Assembly: GCF_001202025.1 (NCBI RefSeq)
Contig: NZ_LGHS01000070.1
Location: 62,001 to 126,000, forward strand
Direction: 5' to 3'
Length of the DNA: 64,000 nucleotides
Source: Pseudorhodobacter aquimaris
Lineage (GTDB): Bacteria; Pseudomonadota; Alphaproteobacteria; Rhodobacterales; Rhodobacteraceae
Part shown: one piece after another, positions 8,625 through 18,390 of the stretch
Numbering within the stretch: the stretch's first letter is position 1
How the letters are laid out: each line of letters starts with the position of its first letter
Notes under the pieces: generated by a model
Database searches by the model: none
The model's input: the letters and a program-made list of their open reading frames with translations, nothing else
Told to the model about the DNA's origin: nothing
Translations under genes and position numbers: made by a program

Positions 8625-9782
8625 ATGAGAACGATAACAACAACGCAAGAGCTGGCCGCCTTTTGTGAGGCTGCCAAGAACGAAAGCTATGTAACGATCG
8701 ACACAGAGTTCCTGCGCGAACGCACCTATTGGTCCAAGCTGTGCCTGATCCAGATGGCGCTGCCGGGCAAGGATGGCGATGCCGTGCTGGTGGACCCGAT
8801 TGACGGCGCCGAGATGTCGCTGGACCCGCTATATGACCTGTTTCGCCACGAGGCGACCGTCAAAGTGTTTCACGCCGCGCGTCAGGACCTCGAGATTTTC
8901 TTTGTTGAAGGCAACTGTTTCCCCAAGCCGCTGTTTGATACGCAGGTCGCCGCGATGGTCTGCGGCTTTGGTGAGCAGGTCGGCTATGAGACTCTCGTGC
9001 GTAAAATCGCGCATGAGCCGCTGGATAAAACCAGCCGTTTCACCGATTGGTCCCGTCGTCCCCTCAGCGAGGCGCAGAAAACCTATGCGCTGGCTGATGT
9101 CACCCATTTGCGCGTGATCTATGAGGCCTTGGCCGCACAGATCGCCGAAAGCGGCCGTCAGAAATGGGTTGAGGAAGAGCTGGCGGTTCTAACCGATCCC
9201 GAAACCTATACCATCCGCCCGCATGAGGCATGGCAGCGTATCAAGACGCGCACAAGCTCGGCACGGTTTCTGGCGATTGTAAAGGAATTGGCCGAGTTCC
9301 GCGAAGCCTATGCGCAGGGCCATAACGTGCCGCGCAGCCGCGTGGTCAAGGATGACGCGTTGCTGGAGCTTGCCTCAACCAAACCGGCCACAGTCGAAGA
9401 TCTTGGCCGTTCCCGCCTGTTGTTGCGTGAGGCCCGGCGTGGCGAGATTGCCGAAGGATTGCTTGCCGCCGTCAAGGCCGGTGTAGAGGCAAAGCCCGAC
9501 AGCCTGCCCAAAGTGGTTAACGGCAAGGACCAGATGCAGGTAAATCCAGCACTTGCCGATCTGTTGCGTGTCTTGCTCAAGGCCAAATCCGAAGAGTTGG
9601 GCGTGGCGGCCAAGTTGATCGCCTCTGCCTCGGACCTCGATCAGATCGCGGGGGGGCAGCGTCAGGTCGCGGCCCTTGCCGGTTGGCGCAAAGAAGCCTT
9701 TGGTGAGGATGCGCTGCGCCTGTGCCGCGGTGAAATCGCGCTTTCGGCCAAGGGCAATAACATCAAGGTTGTACGCCTCTAA
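8625..9782 (+). CDS. rnd: Ribonuclease D
   Basis: 385 aa. A 3'-5' exoribonuclease that trims tRNA and other small RNA precursors. DEDD exonuclease residues are visible in IDTEFLRE (near residue 26), HAARQDLEIF and ADVTHL, followed by an HRDC domain (about residues 205-285, KELAEFREAYAQ). The start at 8625 is chosen for AGCAGGA 5 nt upstream and because it gives the family's length. It is convergent with phhB at a 3 nt gap. Confidence 0.93.
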   Translation: MRTITTTQELAAFCEAAKNESYVTIDTEFLRERTYWSKLCLIQMALPGKDGDAVLVDPIDGAEMSLDPLYDLFRHEATVKVFHAARQDLEIFFVEGNCFPKPLFDTQVAAMVCGFGEQVGYETLVRKIAHEPLDKTSRFTDWSRRPLSEAQKTYALADVTHLRVIYEALAAQIAESGRQKWVEEELAVLTDPETYTIRPHEAWQRIKTRTSSARFLAIVKELAEFREAYAQGHNVPRSRVVKDDALLELASTKPATVEDLGRSRLLLREARRGEIAEGLLAAVKAGVEAKPDSLPKVVNGKDQMQVNPALADLLRVLLKAKSEELGVAAKLIASASDLDQIAGGQRQVAALAGWRKEAFGEDALRLCRGEIALSAKGNNIKVVRL

Positions 9783-9785
9783 CGG

Positions 9786-10070
9786 TTATGGCGCGGCCAG
9801 CAGATCCATTTTGCTGGCCAGCTTGACGTCCTTTTCGGTCAGCCCATCCGTGTCGTGGGTGATCAAGCTGATGGTGACGCGGTTATAGATGTTGGACCAC
9901 TCGGGATGATGGTTCCATTTTTCTGCCCAGATCGCGGCGCGGGTCATAAAGCCGAATGCCTCGATGAAATTGCCAAAGCGGTAGGTCTTGGTGATGGCGT
10001 CGCGGGTTGGCTCCATTTCCCAGCCATTGGCAAGAAGCGGGGCAAGGGTGGCGTTATCCGGTCTGTTCAT
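9786..10070 (-). CDS. phhB: 4a-hydroxytetrahydrobiopterin dehydratase
   Basis: 94 aa, full length for the PCD/DCoH family. It dehydrates pterin-4a-carbinolamine to regenerate the cofactor of aromatic amino acid hydroxylases. The active-site signature [13 protein letters not shown] is present. GGAGGA precedes the start. It is the last gene of a run from ridA; no phenylalanine hydroxylase is in the window, so it may serve as a general pterin repair enzyme. Confidence 0.92.
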   Translation of the reverse strand: MNRPDNATLAPLLANGWEMEPTRDAITKTYRFGNFIEAFGFMTRAAIWAEKWNHHPEWSNIYNRVTISLITHDTDGLTEKDVKLASKMDLLAAP

Positions 10071-10081
10071 TCTGTCCTCCG

Positions 10082-11245
10082 TTATGATGTGCTGCGAAAT
10101 GGGCCGTAGCTGGTGAGGATATCTATATCTTCCTCTACGGCGTTGCGCTCGGCATCAAGATAGTCGCTGACCGCCCGCGCAAAGCCCTCATTCGCGATCC
10201 AGTGGAGCGAGTAAACCGGTGTCGGAAGATAGCCGCGCGCCAGCTTGTGGTCGCCCTGCGCGCCGGCCTCGACCCGTTGCAGACCATGCGCAATCGCCCA
10301 ATCAATCGCGCGGTAATAGCACAGTTCAAAATGAAGGCAGGGGTGGTCTTGGGTGCAGCCCCAATAGCGCCCGAAAAGCGTGTCCCGCCCGATGAAATTC
10401 AGCGCACCTGCCACCGGCGCGTCACCGTCAAAGGCCAGCACCAGCAAGATATCTTCGCGCATCGTGGCGTGAAATGCATCAAAAGCCGCGCGGGTCAGAT
10501 AGGGCGTGCCCCATTTGCGCGCGCCGGTATCCTGATAGAACACCCAAAAGGCATCCCAATGCGCGGGGGTGATCTGGTCGCCGGTCAGCGTGCGGATATC
10601 AAGCCCGGCTGCATTGGCGGTCTGGCGCTCTTTGCGGATGGCCTTGCGTTTGCGCGATGAAAGCCGCGTCAGGAAGGCGTCAAAATCGGCGTAACCGTCA
10701 TTTTGCCAGTGATATTGCTGGGTGACGCGCATCATCAGCCCCATCTCTGAGCCGCGGGTTGCCTCTTCCTCGGTGCAAAAGGTGATATGCAGCGAGGAAA
10801 GGTCATTCTGGCGGGCCACTTGGGTGGCGGCGGTGATCAAGGCCTTGGTGCCCTGTTCCTCCTCGCCCGGCAGGGTCAGGAAACGGCGGCCGGTTGCAGG
10901 GGTAAAGGGCACCGCCACCTGAAGTTTGGGGTAATAGGCCCCGCCCGCCCGCTCAAAGGCCTGCGCCCAGCTGTGGTCAAAGATATATTCGCCCTGACTA
11001 TGGGATTTGGCAAACATCGGCATCGCGGCAATCGCGCGCCCTGCCTGCCGCACGACCGTGGGGCGGGGATGCCACCCCGACCGCCCGCCAATGGAGCCGG
11101 ACCCCTCTAGCGCCAGCATGAACCTATGCGTGGTGAAAGGGTCAATCGCGCGGCCGGTTTCCTGTTCCGGGCAGGCCAGCGCATCCCAGTCCTTGGCCGG
11201 GATTTCGGCGAAACTGCTGTGCAATGTCACGTCAATATCAGCCAT
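10082..11245 (-). CDS. DUF482 / FemAB-like GNAT-fold protein
   Basis: 387 aa, matching the DUF482 (peptidogalycan biosynthesis/recognition) family, whose members have a GNAT-like fold. Typical segments are [28 protein letters not shown] (split here by memory of the family as FDHSWA, YYPKLQ and PFTPATG), [10 protein letters not shown] and FGRYWGC. The family's chemistry is not established; transfer of an acyl or aminoacyl group is inferred from the fold. It lies between a glycerophosphodiester phosphodiesterase gene (18 nt upstream) and phhB (11 nt downstream). Confidence 0.85.
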   Translation of the reverse strand: MADIDVTLHSSFAEIPAKDWDALACPEQETGRAIDPFTTHRFMLALEGSGSIGGRSGWHPRPTVVRQAGRAIAAMPMFAKSHSQGEYIFDHSWAQAFERAGGAYYPKLQVAVPFTPATGRRFLTLPGEEEQGTKALITAATQVARQNDLSSLHITFCTEEEATRGSEMGLMMRVTQQYHWQNDGYADFDAFLTRLSSRKRKAIRKERQTANAAGLDIRTLTGDQITPAHWDAFWVFYQDTGARKWGTPYLTRAAFDAFHATMREDILLVLAFDGDAPVAGALNFIGRDTLFGRYWGCTQDHPCLHFELCYYRAIDWAIAHGLQRVEAGAQGDHKLARGYLPTPVYSLHWIANEGFARAVSDYLDAERNAVEEDIDILTSYGPFRSTS

Positions 11246-11263
11246 GGGAACCTATGGTGCCAA

Positions 11264-12034
11264 TCACGTCAGCGGCGCGGGAAGATAGCCCTCAAACGTG
11301 ATATTCTGTGCAAATTCGCGGGCCTCGCGCTCGGCCTCGGGTGAGGTGATGGTCCAGCAGAGGATGGCCGCGCCTTGGTTGCGCAACTCCGTCACGCGCG
11401 GATTGTCCAGATCCTTGGCGGCATGGCTGATGAAGCTGGCATTGGCGTGGTCATAATCGGGGATCATACGCAGCCGGTCACAGGTTGCCGCCGGTATCGG
11501 TGCCCAATCTGCCGGATCGAAGGCACAGGTGGTGATGCCGCGCGGGATCAGCGGGCAAAGCCGGGCCATGATGATCACCGAGTTGGGGTTGAACGACATG
11601 ACCGCCACCGGCCCGTCATAGCCTTCGAGTGCGGCGGCCGTTGCGGCCTCAAGCTTGCCATCGGTGGGGCCAAGCTCTCCTTGCTGGTCTTTGAGTTCGA
11701 TCAACAGGGGGACCTGACCGGCCACAAGGGCAAGGATTTCGGGCAGGCCCGGGATGGTTTCGCGCCCACCCCGCAGGGGGATATGTGACAGCTCTGCGGC
11801 AGAGCGCTGGTTGACGGGGCCGGTTTCCAGCGTCAGCCGGTCCAAATCCTCGTCATGAAAGACCATTGCCTGACCGTCGCGCGACAGTTGCAGGTCAATC
11901 TCGATCGCATAGCCCGCCGCGATTGCCGCGCGAATGGCGGCGCGGGAGTTTTCGGGGCGGCGGTCGCGGATATCGTGCAGGGCGCGGTGGGCAATAGGTT
12001 TGGTCAGAAAATCGGGATGTAGGGCAAGTGGCAT
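11264..12034 (-). CDS. Glycerophosphodiester phosphodiesterase
   Basis: 256 aa. It hydrolyses glycerophosphodiesters to glycerol-3-phosphate and an alcohol. The GDPD signature is clear: IAHRALHD, then RPENSRAAI with the metal-binding Glu, and EIDLQLSRDGQ followed by VFHDEDLDRLT. No signal peptide is seen, so it should act in the cytoplasm, like UgpQ. The start at 12034 is preferred because the alternative at 12079 would translate through a strong hairpin; neither has a strong ribosome binding site. It lies downstream of ridA. Confidence 0.88.
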   Translation of the reverse strand: MPLALHPDFLTKPIAHRALHDIRDRRPENSRAAIRAAIAAGYAIEIDLQLSRDGQAMVFHDEDLDRLTLETGPVNQRSAAELSHIPLRGGRETIPGLPEILALVAGQVPLLIELKDQQGELGPTDGKLEAATAAALEGYDGPVAVMSFNPNSVIIMARLCPLIPRGITTCAFDPADWAPIPAATCDRLRMIPDYDHANASFISHAAKDLDNPRVTELRNQGAAILCWTITSPEAEREAREFAQNITFEGYLPAPLT

Positions 12035-12060
12035 GGCATTTCGCTTATGTTGATCGGAAA

Positions 12061-12077
12061 GGGGGCGAGACGCCCCC
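12061..12077 (-). terminator. Short GC hairpin between ridA and the GDPD gene
   Basis: GGGGGCG-AGA-CGCCCCC forms a 7 bp perfect stem. On the minus strand it is followed by TTTCC, so it may act as a weak or partial terminator after ridA, about 60 nt beyond its stop. Confidence 0.4.
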
Positions 12078-12136
12078 AAGCCGGTGTTCGTGGTGCCAGA
12101 ACCGGCGCCCGAGTCTCGGTGTTTCCGAAATGATTT

Positions 12137-12598
12137 TTAGGCAGAGATCTCAAATATTCCCTCGATCTCTACTGCCACGCCCAAGGGCAAGGATACAGCA
12201 GAGACCGCAGAGCGTGCATGGCTGCCCGCATCGCCAAGGATTTCAACCAGAAAATCCGAAGCGCCGTTGATGACCTTGGGCTGATCGGTGAAATCGGCCG
12301 TGGAATTCACGAAACCCGTGAGTTTGATAACCCGCTTGAGCCGTGAAAGATCGCCATTACAGGCGGCATTGACCTGCGCAAGCAGCGAAATGGCACAGCG
12401 CTGTGCCGCGGCGGCGCCCTCTTCGGCGGTCATGGTGTCACCGAGGCGTCCTTTGATCAGGCCATCGGGGCCTTGGCTGATCTGGCCCGACACGTAAAGC
12501 GTGTTGCCGTCCAGCACAAAGGGGACATAGTTGGCGGCGGGGGCAGGGGCGTTTGGCAATGTGATACCACGTTCGGCAAGGCGGGAAGTAACCGTCAT
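12137..12598 (-). CDS. RidA-family enamine/imine deaminase
   Basis: 153 aa, in the longer YjgF/RidA-like subgroup. Typical segments are LYVSGQ near residue 35, a central QRCAISLLAQVN helix and a C-terminal LPLGVAVEIEGIF strand. RidA proteins hydrolyse reactive enamine/imine intermediates from PLP enzymes. The key Arg of true RidA appears replaced in this subgroup (the C-terminal RVEIE motif reads VAVEIE), so its activity is less certain. GAGAGGA precedes the start. Confidence 0.85.
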   Translation of the reverse strand: MTVTSRLAERGITLPNAPAPAANYVPFVLDGNTLYVSGQISQGPDGLIKGRLGDTMTAEEGAAAAQRCAISLLAQVNAACNGDLSRLKRVIKLTGFVNSTADFTDQPKVINGASDFLVEILGDAGSHARSAVSAVSLPLGVAVEIEGIFEISA

Positions 12599-12706
12599 TT
12601 TGGTCCTCTCTACTGTTTAGGAGAGGCTACCCCCTTTTCCCCCCATGGTGAAATGGAATTTCGCTTTGTTGCGGTGGTAACACGCGATTTTGTCTGGTTT
12701 TTCCGA

Positions 12707-14014
12707 TCATTCCTCACGAAAGGCGCGGGAAAAATAATCGGTAAAGGGTTTGAGCAGATAGGCCAGGGGGGTACGCTCTTGGGTGCGGATGAAGGCCTCA
12801 ACCGGCATGCCGGGGATCAGGGTCAAACCGGCGAGCTTGGCGATCTCTTTCGGGTCGGGGGTTATTTCGGCGCGGTAAAAGGGCTGTTGCGTGTGCTCAT
12901 CGGTCAGCGCATCGGCGGAAACCGCAGTGATATGGCCCTGAATCTCGGGGGTGGTGCGGGATGGAAAGGCCGAAAAAACAAGTTTCGCAGGTTGGCCGAC
13001 ATGGATTTGGTCAATGTGATAGGGCTGCACCCGTGCTGCGATCACCAGCGGTTTGTCCTGCGGGATAAGATAAAGAACAGGATCGGCAGGGCGCAGCACC
13101 GCGCGCGGGGTGGTTACCTGAAGGCCAAGCACAATGCCTGACACCGGCGCCACAATATCGAGCCGTGTGATACGCTCCATCAGGGCGCGGCGACGTTCTG
13201 CCAGCTCTTGCTCGCGGTTGGCGATGTCGCGCAGCTGGCTGGTCGCCTCCTCACGCCGGGTGGCGGCAAGTTTCAGCACCTCGATTTCAATCTCGGTGAT
13301 ACGCCCTTGGGATTGCGCGCGTGTGGCGGTCAGCTCTCCGGCCTGTCCTACAAGTCTGGCGGCTTCGCGTTGCAGGCTCAGGACGCGGGGGGTTTGGGCC
13401 AGACCTTTGATCAGCAGGTCTTGCTGTGTTCTAAGTTCTTCATTTATCAAGGTGATCTGGCGGTCAAGCGCATGGGATTGCGCGTCGATTCCGGTGATCT
13501 GGCTTTCGATCTGGGCGCTACGCTTGGCAAGCTGGGCGATTTGTTGCGCCATTGTCTCTTTGCGCGCGGCAAAGAGGCGGCGCTGCCCTTCCATCAAGGA
13601 AACGATGGGTTGGTACGTGGCCCCCTGTAGCTCTGCGGGAAAGACGATCTGGTCCAGATTGTCGCGCTCTGCCTCTAGGCGGGCGCGATGGGCAAGCACT
13701 TCAAAGAATTGACCCTCGACAATTGCCAGCTCTGATTTCACGGCGGCGCCGTCCAGCCGCAGCAAAAGATCCCCGGCCTTGACAGGCTGCGATTCTGTGA
13801 CGTGGATAGAGGCGACAACCCCGCCATCGGGATGCTGAACGATCTGGCGGTTCTGTTCCACCTCGATCCGTCCCGAGGCGACGATCGCCCCGGTGATGGT
13901 GGTCATCACGCCCCACCCACCGATAAAGACGATCAGCACAGCCAATGTTGTCAGCCCGATCATGACGGGCCTGCGCACGGGCCATTCCTGCGCGGATTGT
14001 GGGGCCTTGGTCAT
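12707..14014 (-). CDS. Type I secretion periplasmic adaptor (HlyD/PrtE family)
   Basis: 435 aa. One transmembrane helix near residues 18-40, a lipoyl-like half (GRIEVEQNRQIVQHPDGG, VKAGDLLLRLDG) and a long alpha-helical coiled-coil region (about residues 95-280, Gln/Glu/Arg rich). It ends with the second lipoyl half and beta-barrel (VAPVSGIVLGL). As membrane fusion protein it links an inner-membrane ABC exporter to an outer-membrane TolC-like pore. Its start overlaps the ABC gene by 4 nt (ATGA). No TolC or obvious RTX substrate gene lies nearby. Confidence 0.9.
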   Translation of the reverse strand: MTKAPQSAQEWPVRRPVMIGLTTLAVLIVFIGGWGVMTTITGAIVASGRIEVEQNRQIVQHPDGGVVASIHVTESQPVKAGDLLLRLDGAAVKSELAIVEGQFFEVLAHRARLEAERDNLDQIVFPAELQGATYQPIVSLMEGQRRLFAARKETMAQQIAQLAKRSAQIESQITGIDAQSHALDRQITLINEELRTQQDLLIKGLAQTPRVLSLQREAARLVGQAGELTATRAQSQGRITEIEIEVLKLAATRREEATSQLRDIANREQELAERRRALMERITRLDIVAPVSGIVLGLQVTTPRAVLRPADPVLYLIPQDKPLVIAARVQPYHIDQIHVGQPAKLVFSAFPSRTTPEIQGHITAVSADALTDEHTQQPFYRAEITPDPKEIAKLAGLTLIPGMPVEAFIRTQERTPLAYLLKPFTDYFSRAFREE

Positions 14015-15747
14015 GCGGCGCCCCCTTGCGGGCTGGCCTGACTGATTTCAGTGTGGTTCCTGACCATCTCGCGTAGCACTTGGTCACGCGGACCAAAGGC
14101 GCGGCGGGTGCCGTTTTCCAACACCAAAAGCATATCGCATTCCTGAATTGCAGCGGGGCGATGCGCCATGATCAAAACCGCATTCCCCGCTTTTTTCATC
14201 GCGCGAATGGCCTGATTCAGGGCCAGCGATCCTTTATTATCAAGGTTGGAATTCGGCTCATCCAGCACCAGAAACACCGGCTCCCCATAGAGCGCGCGGG
14301 CAAGGCCGATTCGCTGTATCTGCCCCCCAGAAAGCCGCCCGCCAAGGGTTGAGATGCGGGTGTCATATCCGTCGGGAAGTTTCAATATCATCTCATGGGC
14401 GGCGGCACGACGGGCGGCGGCAACAATCTTTGCCGGGTCGGCCTGTGCGGAAAGCCGCGCGATATTTTCGGCAATGGTGCCGTCAAACAGCGTAACGCGC
14501 TGAGGTAGATAGCCGATATAGCTGCCCAGCATATCAGGATCATACTGCTCAAGCGTGGCCCCATCCAGCCGGATAGACCCGCCAGCGGGTTGCCAGACCC
14601 CGATCAAACCCCGCGCCAATGTGGATTTCCCCGCCCCTGACGGCCCGATAACGCCGACCGCTTGACCCGGCTGTACCGCAAATGTGACCATGCGCAGCAC
14701 GGCTTGGGTCGTGCCCGGCGGCACCACCGTCAGGGACCGTATATCGAGCAATGCGCGGGGGCGGGGCAAAGGGGTATGCGCCACATGGGCGGGTTGTGAT
14801 GACAAAAGGCCCGCCAGCCGTGCCTGTCCTTCCTGTGCCCGTTGTACCAAGGCCCATTGGCTGACCAAAACCTCGATCGGGGCCAAAGCGCGGCCCAAAA
14901 GAACTGAGCCGGCAATCATCGCGCCCGCGCTTAACGCGTCATGTAAAACCAGATAGGCGCCGACCCCGAGCATGGCCGATTGCAAGAACAGGCGAAATGC
15001 CTTGGAGGTGGCGGTGAACATGCGGCCTATATCAGCGGCATCAACGCTTGCATGCAGGGCTGCCCCCCGCGCGATCTGCCAGCGGCCAAATCCCGCCTCG
15101 GCCATGCCAAGCGCCTGCACAGCCTCTGGTTCGCTCTTGAGGTTTTCCGCCATCCGGTCGGCCTGAGCAGAGGTAAGATTGGCATGGGCAAGCGGGGCTT
15201 TGACCATATTGCGGTTCAGAAAGGTCAGCAGCACAAGGCAAAGCCCGCCCGCAACCGCGAGCCATCCCAGAGCCGGATGGAACATGAAAATCGCGGTCAG
15301 AAAAAGTGGCGTCCAGGGGATGTCGAAAAAGGCCAGATGCACCGGGGATGAAAGGTAGCGTTGCACCGCCTCCAGATCACGCAGCGCAACCATTGCGGCC
15401 TGATCATCGGGTGCAATCGCCAGCCGTCGGACAGCGGCCTGAAATACCCGCCTGTCCAAGGCCGACTGAAATCTTGCGCCGATCCGCGCGACAATCCGGT
15501 TGCGCGCATAGTCCAGAAACCCCATCGCGACAAAAAGTACCAGAACCAGCATTGAAAGCGCCAGCAATGTCTCCTCAGAGCGGCTGCCCAGAACCCGGTC
15601 ATAGACCTGTAGCATATAGAGCGGGCCGGTCAGCATCAGCAGGTTCACAAAGAAACTGAACAGGACAATCGCGATGTAGAGCGCGCGGCCCTTGGCCCTT
15701 GCATCCTGTAGCTCTTGCAAGCCTGCGCGATGGCTCTGCTGCGTCAT
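14011..15747 (-). CDS. Type I secretion permease/ATPase (PrtD family)
   Basis: 578 aa from the ATG at 15747. An upstream in-frame ATG adds 34 unlikely residues. The N-terminal ABC transmembrane domain covers about residues 20-310 and no C39 peptidase domain precedes it, as in PrtD/AprD/HlyB-like exporters of RTX proteins. The nucleotide-binding domain has Walker A GPSGAGKST, signature LSGGQ and Walker B VFLVLDEPNSNLD. It should energise one-step export of a protein with a C-terminal secretion signal. Translationally coupled to the HlyD-type adaptor. Confidence 0.92.
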   Translation of the reverse strand: MTQQSHRAGLQELQDARAKGRALYIAIVLFSFFVNLLMLTGPLYMLQVYDRVLGSRSEETLLALSMLVLVLFVAMGFLDYARNRIVARIGARFQSALDRRVFQAAVRRLAIAPDDQAAMVALRDLEAVQRYLSSPVHLAFFDIPWTPLFLTAIFMFHPALGWLAVAGGLCLVLLTFLNRNMVKAPLAHANLTSAQADRMAENLKSEPEAVQALGMAEAGFGRWQIARGAALHASVDAADIGRMFTATSKAFRLFLQSAMLGVGAYLVLHDALSAGAMIAGSVLLGRALAPIEVLVSQWALVQRAQEGQARLAGLLSSQPAHVAHTPLPRPRALLDIRSLTVVPPGTTQAVLRMVTFAVQPGQAVGVIGPSGAGKSTLARGLIGVWQPAGGSIRLDGATLEQYDPDMLGSYIGYLPQRVTLFDGTIAENIARLSAQADPAKIVAAARRAAAHEMILKLPDGYDTRISTLGGRLSGGQIQRIGLARALYGEPVFLVLDEPNSNLDNKGSLALNQAIRAMKKAGNAVLIMAHRPAAIQECDMLLVLENGTRRAFGPRDQVLREMVRNHTEISQASPQGGAA

Positions 15748-15847
15748 GGTTGGGGTTCTTTTCTGTAAGGTTGCGCAAAAATGCCGGGATATTGCCCAGA
15801 TTAGTGCCAAATCCTTATCAGAACCTTGCCCGCCACAGGACCTGATC

Positions 15848-15897
15848 AAAAAAGGCGCAAAGCGTGCATGACGGATGGTCCCTGCATGCTTTGCACC
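15848..15897 (-). terminator. Rho-independent terminator of the penicillin-binding protein gene
   Basis: A 15 bp stem (GGTGCAAAGCATGCA / TGCACGCTTTGCGCC on the minus strand, with wobbles) has a 14 nt loop and is followed by TTTTTT. It begins about 15 nt beyond the stop codon. Confidence 0.8.
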
Positions 15898-15912
15898 TGA
15901 TCTTTGCGGGCG

Positions 15913-18111
15913 TTAGTTGCCGCCCAGAATGCCCAAGACCTCTTGCAAAATGCGGTCGGCCAAGGGGGCCCCGCCGGGTTGCTGTTGCGCCTGCGGGTCA
16001 TTGCTTTGCATCTGCGGTTGTTGCGGCTGGTATTGCGGATCTTGATATTGCGGCTGGGGGGGCAGGCGCGGCTCGGGGATGATCATCGGAAGCGCGCGGG
16101 GGGGCATACCCTCATGCACGCGGGTCATCACCTCATGCCATATCTCGGCGGGCAGGCCACCGCCCGTCACGCCGCTGAGGGGCGTGTTGTCATCATAGCC
16201 CATCCAGACGCCGGCCACATAATCGGCGGTAAAGCCGATAAACCACGCATCCCGCGCCGCCGAGGTGGTGCCGGTCTTGCCCGCTGCCTGCCGATCTGCC
16301 AGCTTGGCGCGCCCGCCGGTACCCTCTTCGACCACCATATGCATCATATAGGTCAGGTATTTGGCGGATTGATCCGCGATTACCCGTTCCCCGATGCCGC
16401 CGTCCTGACCCAAAAGCGGGGTGTCGTCGCCTTGTAGACGCAGGTCGATCAAACCGTAGGGGCGCACCGAGGACCCCCCGTTCAGGATGCCGGCATAGGC
16501 GCCTGTCATTTCCAGCAGGGTCGATTCGGAGGCCCCAAGCGCAAGGGCCGGCCCCGCGGCCAGATCGCTCTCGATCCCGAAGTCAGAGGCCACTTTGCGC
16601 ACCACATCGCGGCCCATCGCCTCAGATATACGCACGGCGGCGGTGTTGACCGATTGCTCCAATGCTTTGGTCAGGGTGATCAGCCCCAGATATTTATTGG
16701 TATAATTGCGCGGCGAATAGGGGCCGGAGCCTGGGACGTTGATCGTCAGCGGTGCATCCTCGACATAATCGGCGGGGGTATAGCCAAGGTCCATCGCGGC
16801 GGCATAGACAAAGGGCTTGAAGGCCGATCCGGTTTGACGGTTGGCCATGGTCGCGCGGTTAAAGCTGCCGGGAGGGGCGTTTTTGCGTCCGCCGACCATC
16901 GCGCGCACCGCACCATCGGCCGACATTACCACCACGGCTGCCTCTGCCTTTGAACCGTCGCGCACTTTGGTCGCGAAAATATCGGCCAAGGCTTCTTCGG
17001 CGGCGGTTTGCAGGCGTTGGTCCAGCGTGGTGCGCATGATTACATCTTCGGTGGTGTCCTTGGTCAGGAAGTTGGGTCCCTCGCCCATCACCCAATCCGC
17101 AAAGTAGGTGCCGACACGCGCGTCAGCCGCCTCGGACAAAGTGGCAGGGTCGCGGGTTGCGGCCTCATGCTCTGCCATGGTCAGGAAATCCTGTTCGCGC
17201 ATGAGGTCAAGCACCAGTTGTGCGCGGTCTTGCGCCCGTTGCAGACTGGCCGTGGGCGCATAGGTAGAGGGGGCCTTCAACAATCCGGCAAGCATAGCGG
17301 CCTCGGCGGCATTCACCACATTGGCGGATTTTCCGAAATAGCGTTGTGCGGCGGCCTCGAACCCGCGCGCCCCTGCGCCCAGATAGGCGCGGTTGAAATA
17401 GATCGTCAGGATCTCTTCCTTGGTATAGCGCGCCTCAAGGGCAAAGGCATAAGGCACCTCACGGACTTTGCGCATCAGACCACCTTTGCGGCAATCGGCC
17501 TCATATTCCGCCTCGGATTTCCATTCGGTCGGATCGAAAGGGACGCCCAGACACAAAAGCTTGGCCACCTGTTGCGTGATGGTAGAGCCGCCATTGCCCT
17601 GCAACGGTCCGCGCCCCTCACGCAGGTTGATCCGCACGGCTGACGCGATCCCGCGCGGGGAAATCCCGAAATGCCGATAAAAACGCCTGTCCTCGGTCGC
17701 GATCACCGCATCGTGCAAATATTGCGAGACATTCCCCGCCGTGGCCGAGCCCCCAAAGGTTTCGCCCCGCCAGGCAAAAACCTTGTCATCACGGTCGAGC
17801 AAGGTCACCGAACCGCGCGCGCGGGCATCAAGCATATCGCCCACCGGCGGCATCTGCGCGTAAAAGTAAAAGGAGACACCCGCCACGATCAGCGCAAGAA
17901 CCGCCCCCACCCGCCAGGTAAAGCCCCAAAGGATGCGCCAGATCAGGCCAAAGAATGCCATGACCCAGCCCAATATCCCGCGTCTGGCGGTTGCGCGTCG
18001 TGGCGCACGGCCCTTGGACCGCGGCTTTTTGGGCGGCTTGGATTTGCCCCCGCCAGCCGGTTTCTTGTAGCGGCGATCCGCGACCATTGGCTTTTTGCCT
18101 GAACTGCTCAT
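15913..18111 (-). CDS. Class A penicillin-binding protein 1A (transglycosylase/transpeptidase)
   Basis: 732 aa. It polymerises glycan strands and cross-links peptidoglycan from the inner membrane. A highly basic cytoplasmic tail (residues 1-45) precedes one transmembrane helix (about 48-86). The glycosyltransferase domain has its catalytic Glu140 in ATEDRRFYRHFGIS. The transpeptidase has SAFK (Ser429), SVN (487-489) and KTG (612-614). The last 60 residues are a Pro/Gln-rich low-complexity tail. Divergent from the ammonium transporter gene; a terminator follows. Confidence 0.93.
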   Translation of the reverse strand: MSSSGKKPMVADRRYKKPAGGGKSKPPKKPRSKGRAPRRATARRGILGWVMAFFGLIWRILWGFTWRVGAVLALIVAGVSFYFYAQMPPVGDMLDARARGSVTLLDRDDKVFAWRGETFGGSATAGNVSQYLHDAVIATEDRRFYRHFGISPRGIASAVRINLREGRGPLQGNGGSTITQQVAKLLCLGVPFDPTEWKSEAEYEADCRKGGLMRKVREVPYAFALEARYTKEEILTIYFNRAYLGAGARGFEAAAQRYFGKSANVVNAAEAAMLAGLLKAPSTYAPTASLQRAQDRAQLVLDLMREQDFLTMAEHEAATRDPATLSEAADARVGTYFADWVMGEGPNFLTKDTTEDVIMRTTLDQRLQTAAEEALADIFATKVRDGSKAEAAVVVMSADGAVRAMVGGRKNAPPGSFNRATMANRQTGSAFKPFVYAAAMDLGYTPADYVEDAPLTINVPGSGPYSPRNYTNKYLGLITLTKALEQSVNTAAVRISEAMGRDVVRKVASDFGIESDLAAGPALALGASESTLLEMTGAYAGILNGGSSVRPYGLIDLRLQGDDTPLLGQDGGIGERVIADQSAKYLTYMMHMVVEEGTGGRAKLADRQAAGKTGTTSAARDAWFIGFTADYVAGVWMGYDDNTPLSGVTGGGLPAEIWHEVMTRVHEGMPPRALPMIIPEPRLPPQPQYQDPQYQPQQPQMQSNDPQAQQQPGGAPLADRILQEVLGILGGN

Positions 18112-18238
18112 GCAATGTCTTTCGTGTTTTCACGCATTATTTGGCGCGACCATAGCTTGCCTACGCCCGATTGTGGAGTGTTAAGACAGCTTGCTGACGT
18201 ATCATTGAAGTCGGTTTTCTAAGCGGTTTTGCCAAAAT

Positions 18239-18273
18239 GTGCAAAATTTATGGGCAAATGCTGTTTTTTGCAC
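18239..18273. promoter_or_regulatory. Inverted repeat in the pbp/amt divergent promoter
   Basis: GTGCAAAA and TTTTGCAC form a perfect 8 bp inverted repeat with arms 19 nt apart, in an A+T-rich part of the intergenic region 118-152 nt upstream of the amt start. A dimeric-regulator site is inferred. The right arm contains TGCACC, half of an NtrC-like site, but the matching GGTGCA half is absent. Confidence 0.35.
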
Positions 18274-18390
18274 CAGTGACGGGGCCCGTTGCTTGTGCTG
18301 CGCCTGCAAAATGGCCCCGTTAAAGGCAGGGTCATCCGGCCCGCCACCCGACCACCAAACGCTTTGACCGGCGCAAAAAGGAAACGGAAA

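Noticed and set aside
18240-18390. Sigma-54 promoter or NtrC site for amt
   Set aside because: I looked for GG-N10-GC and paired TGCACC/GGTGCA. Only a half NtrC-like site is present and no correctly spaced -24/-12 element.
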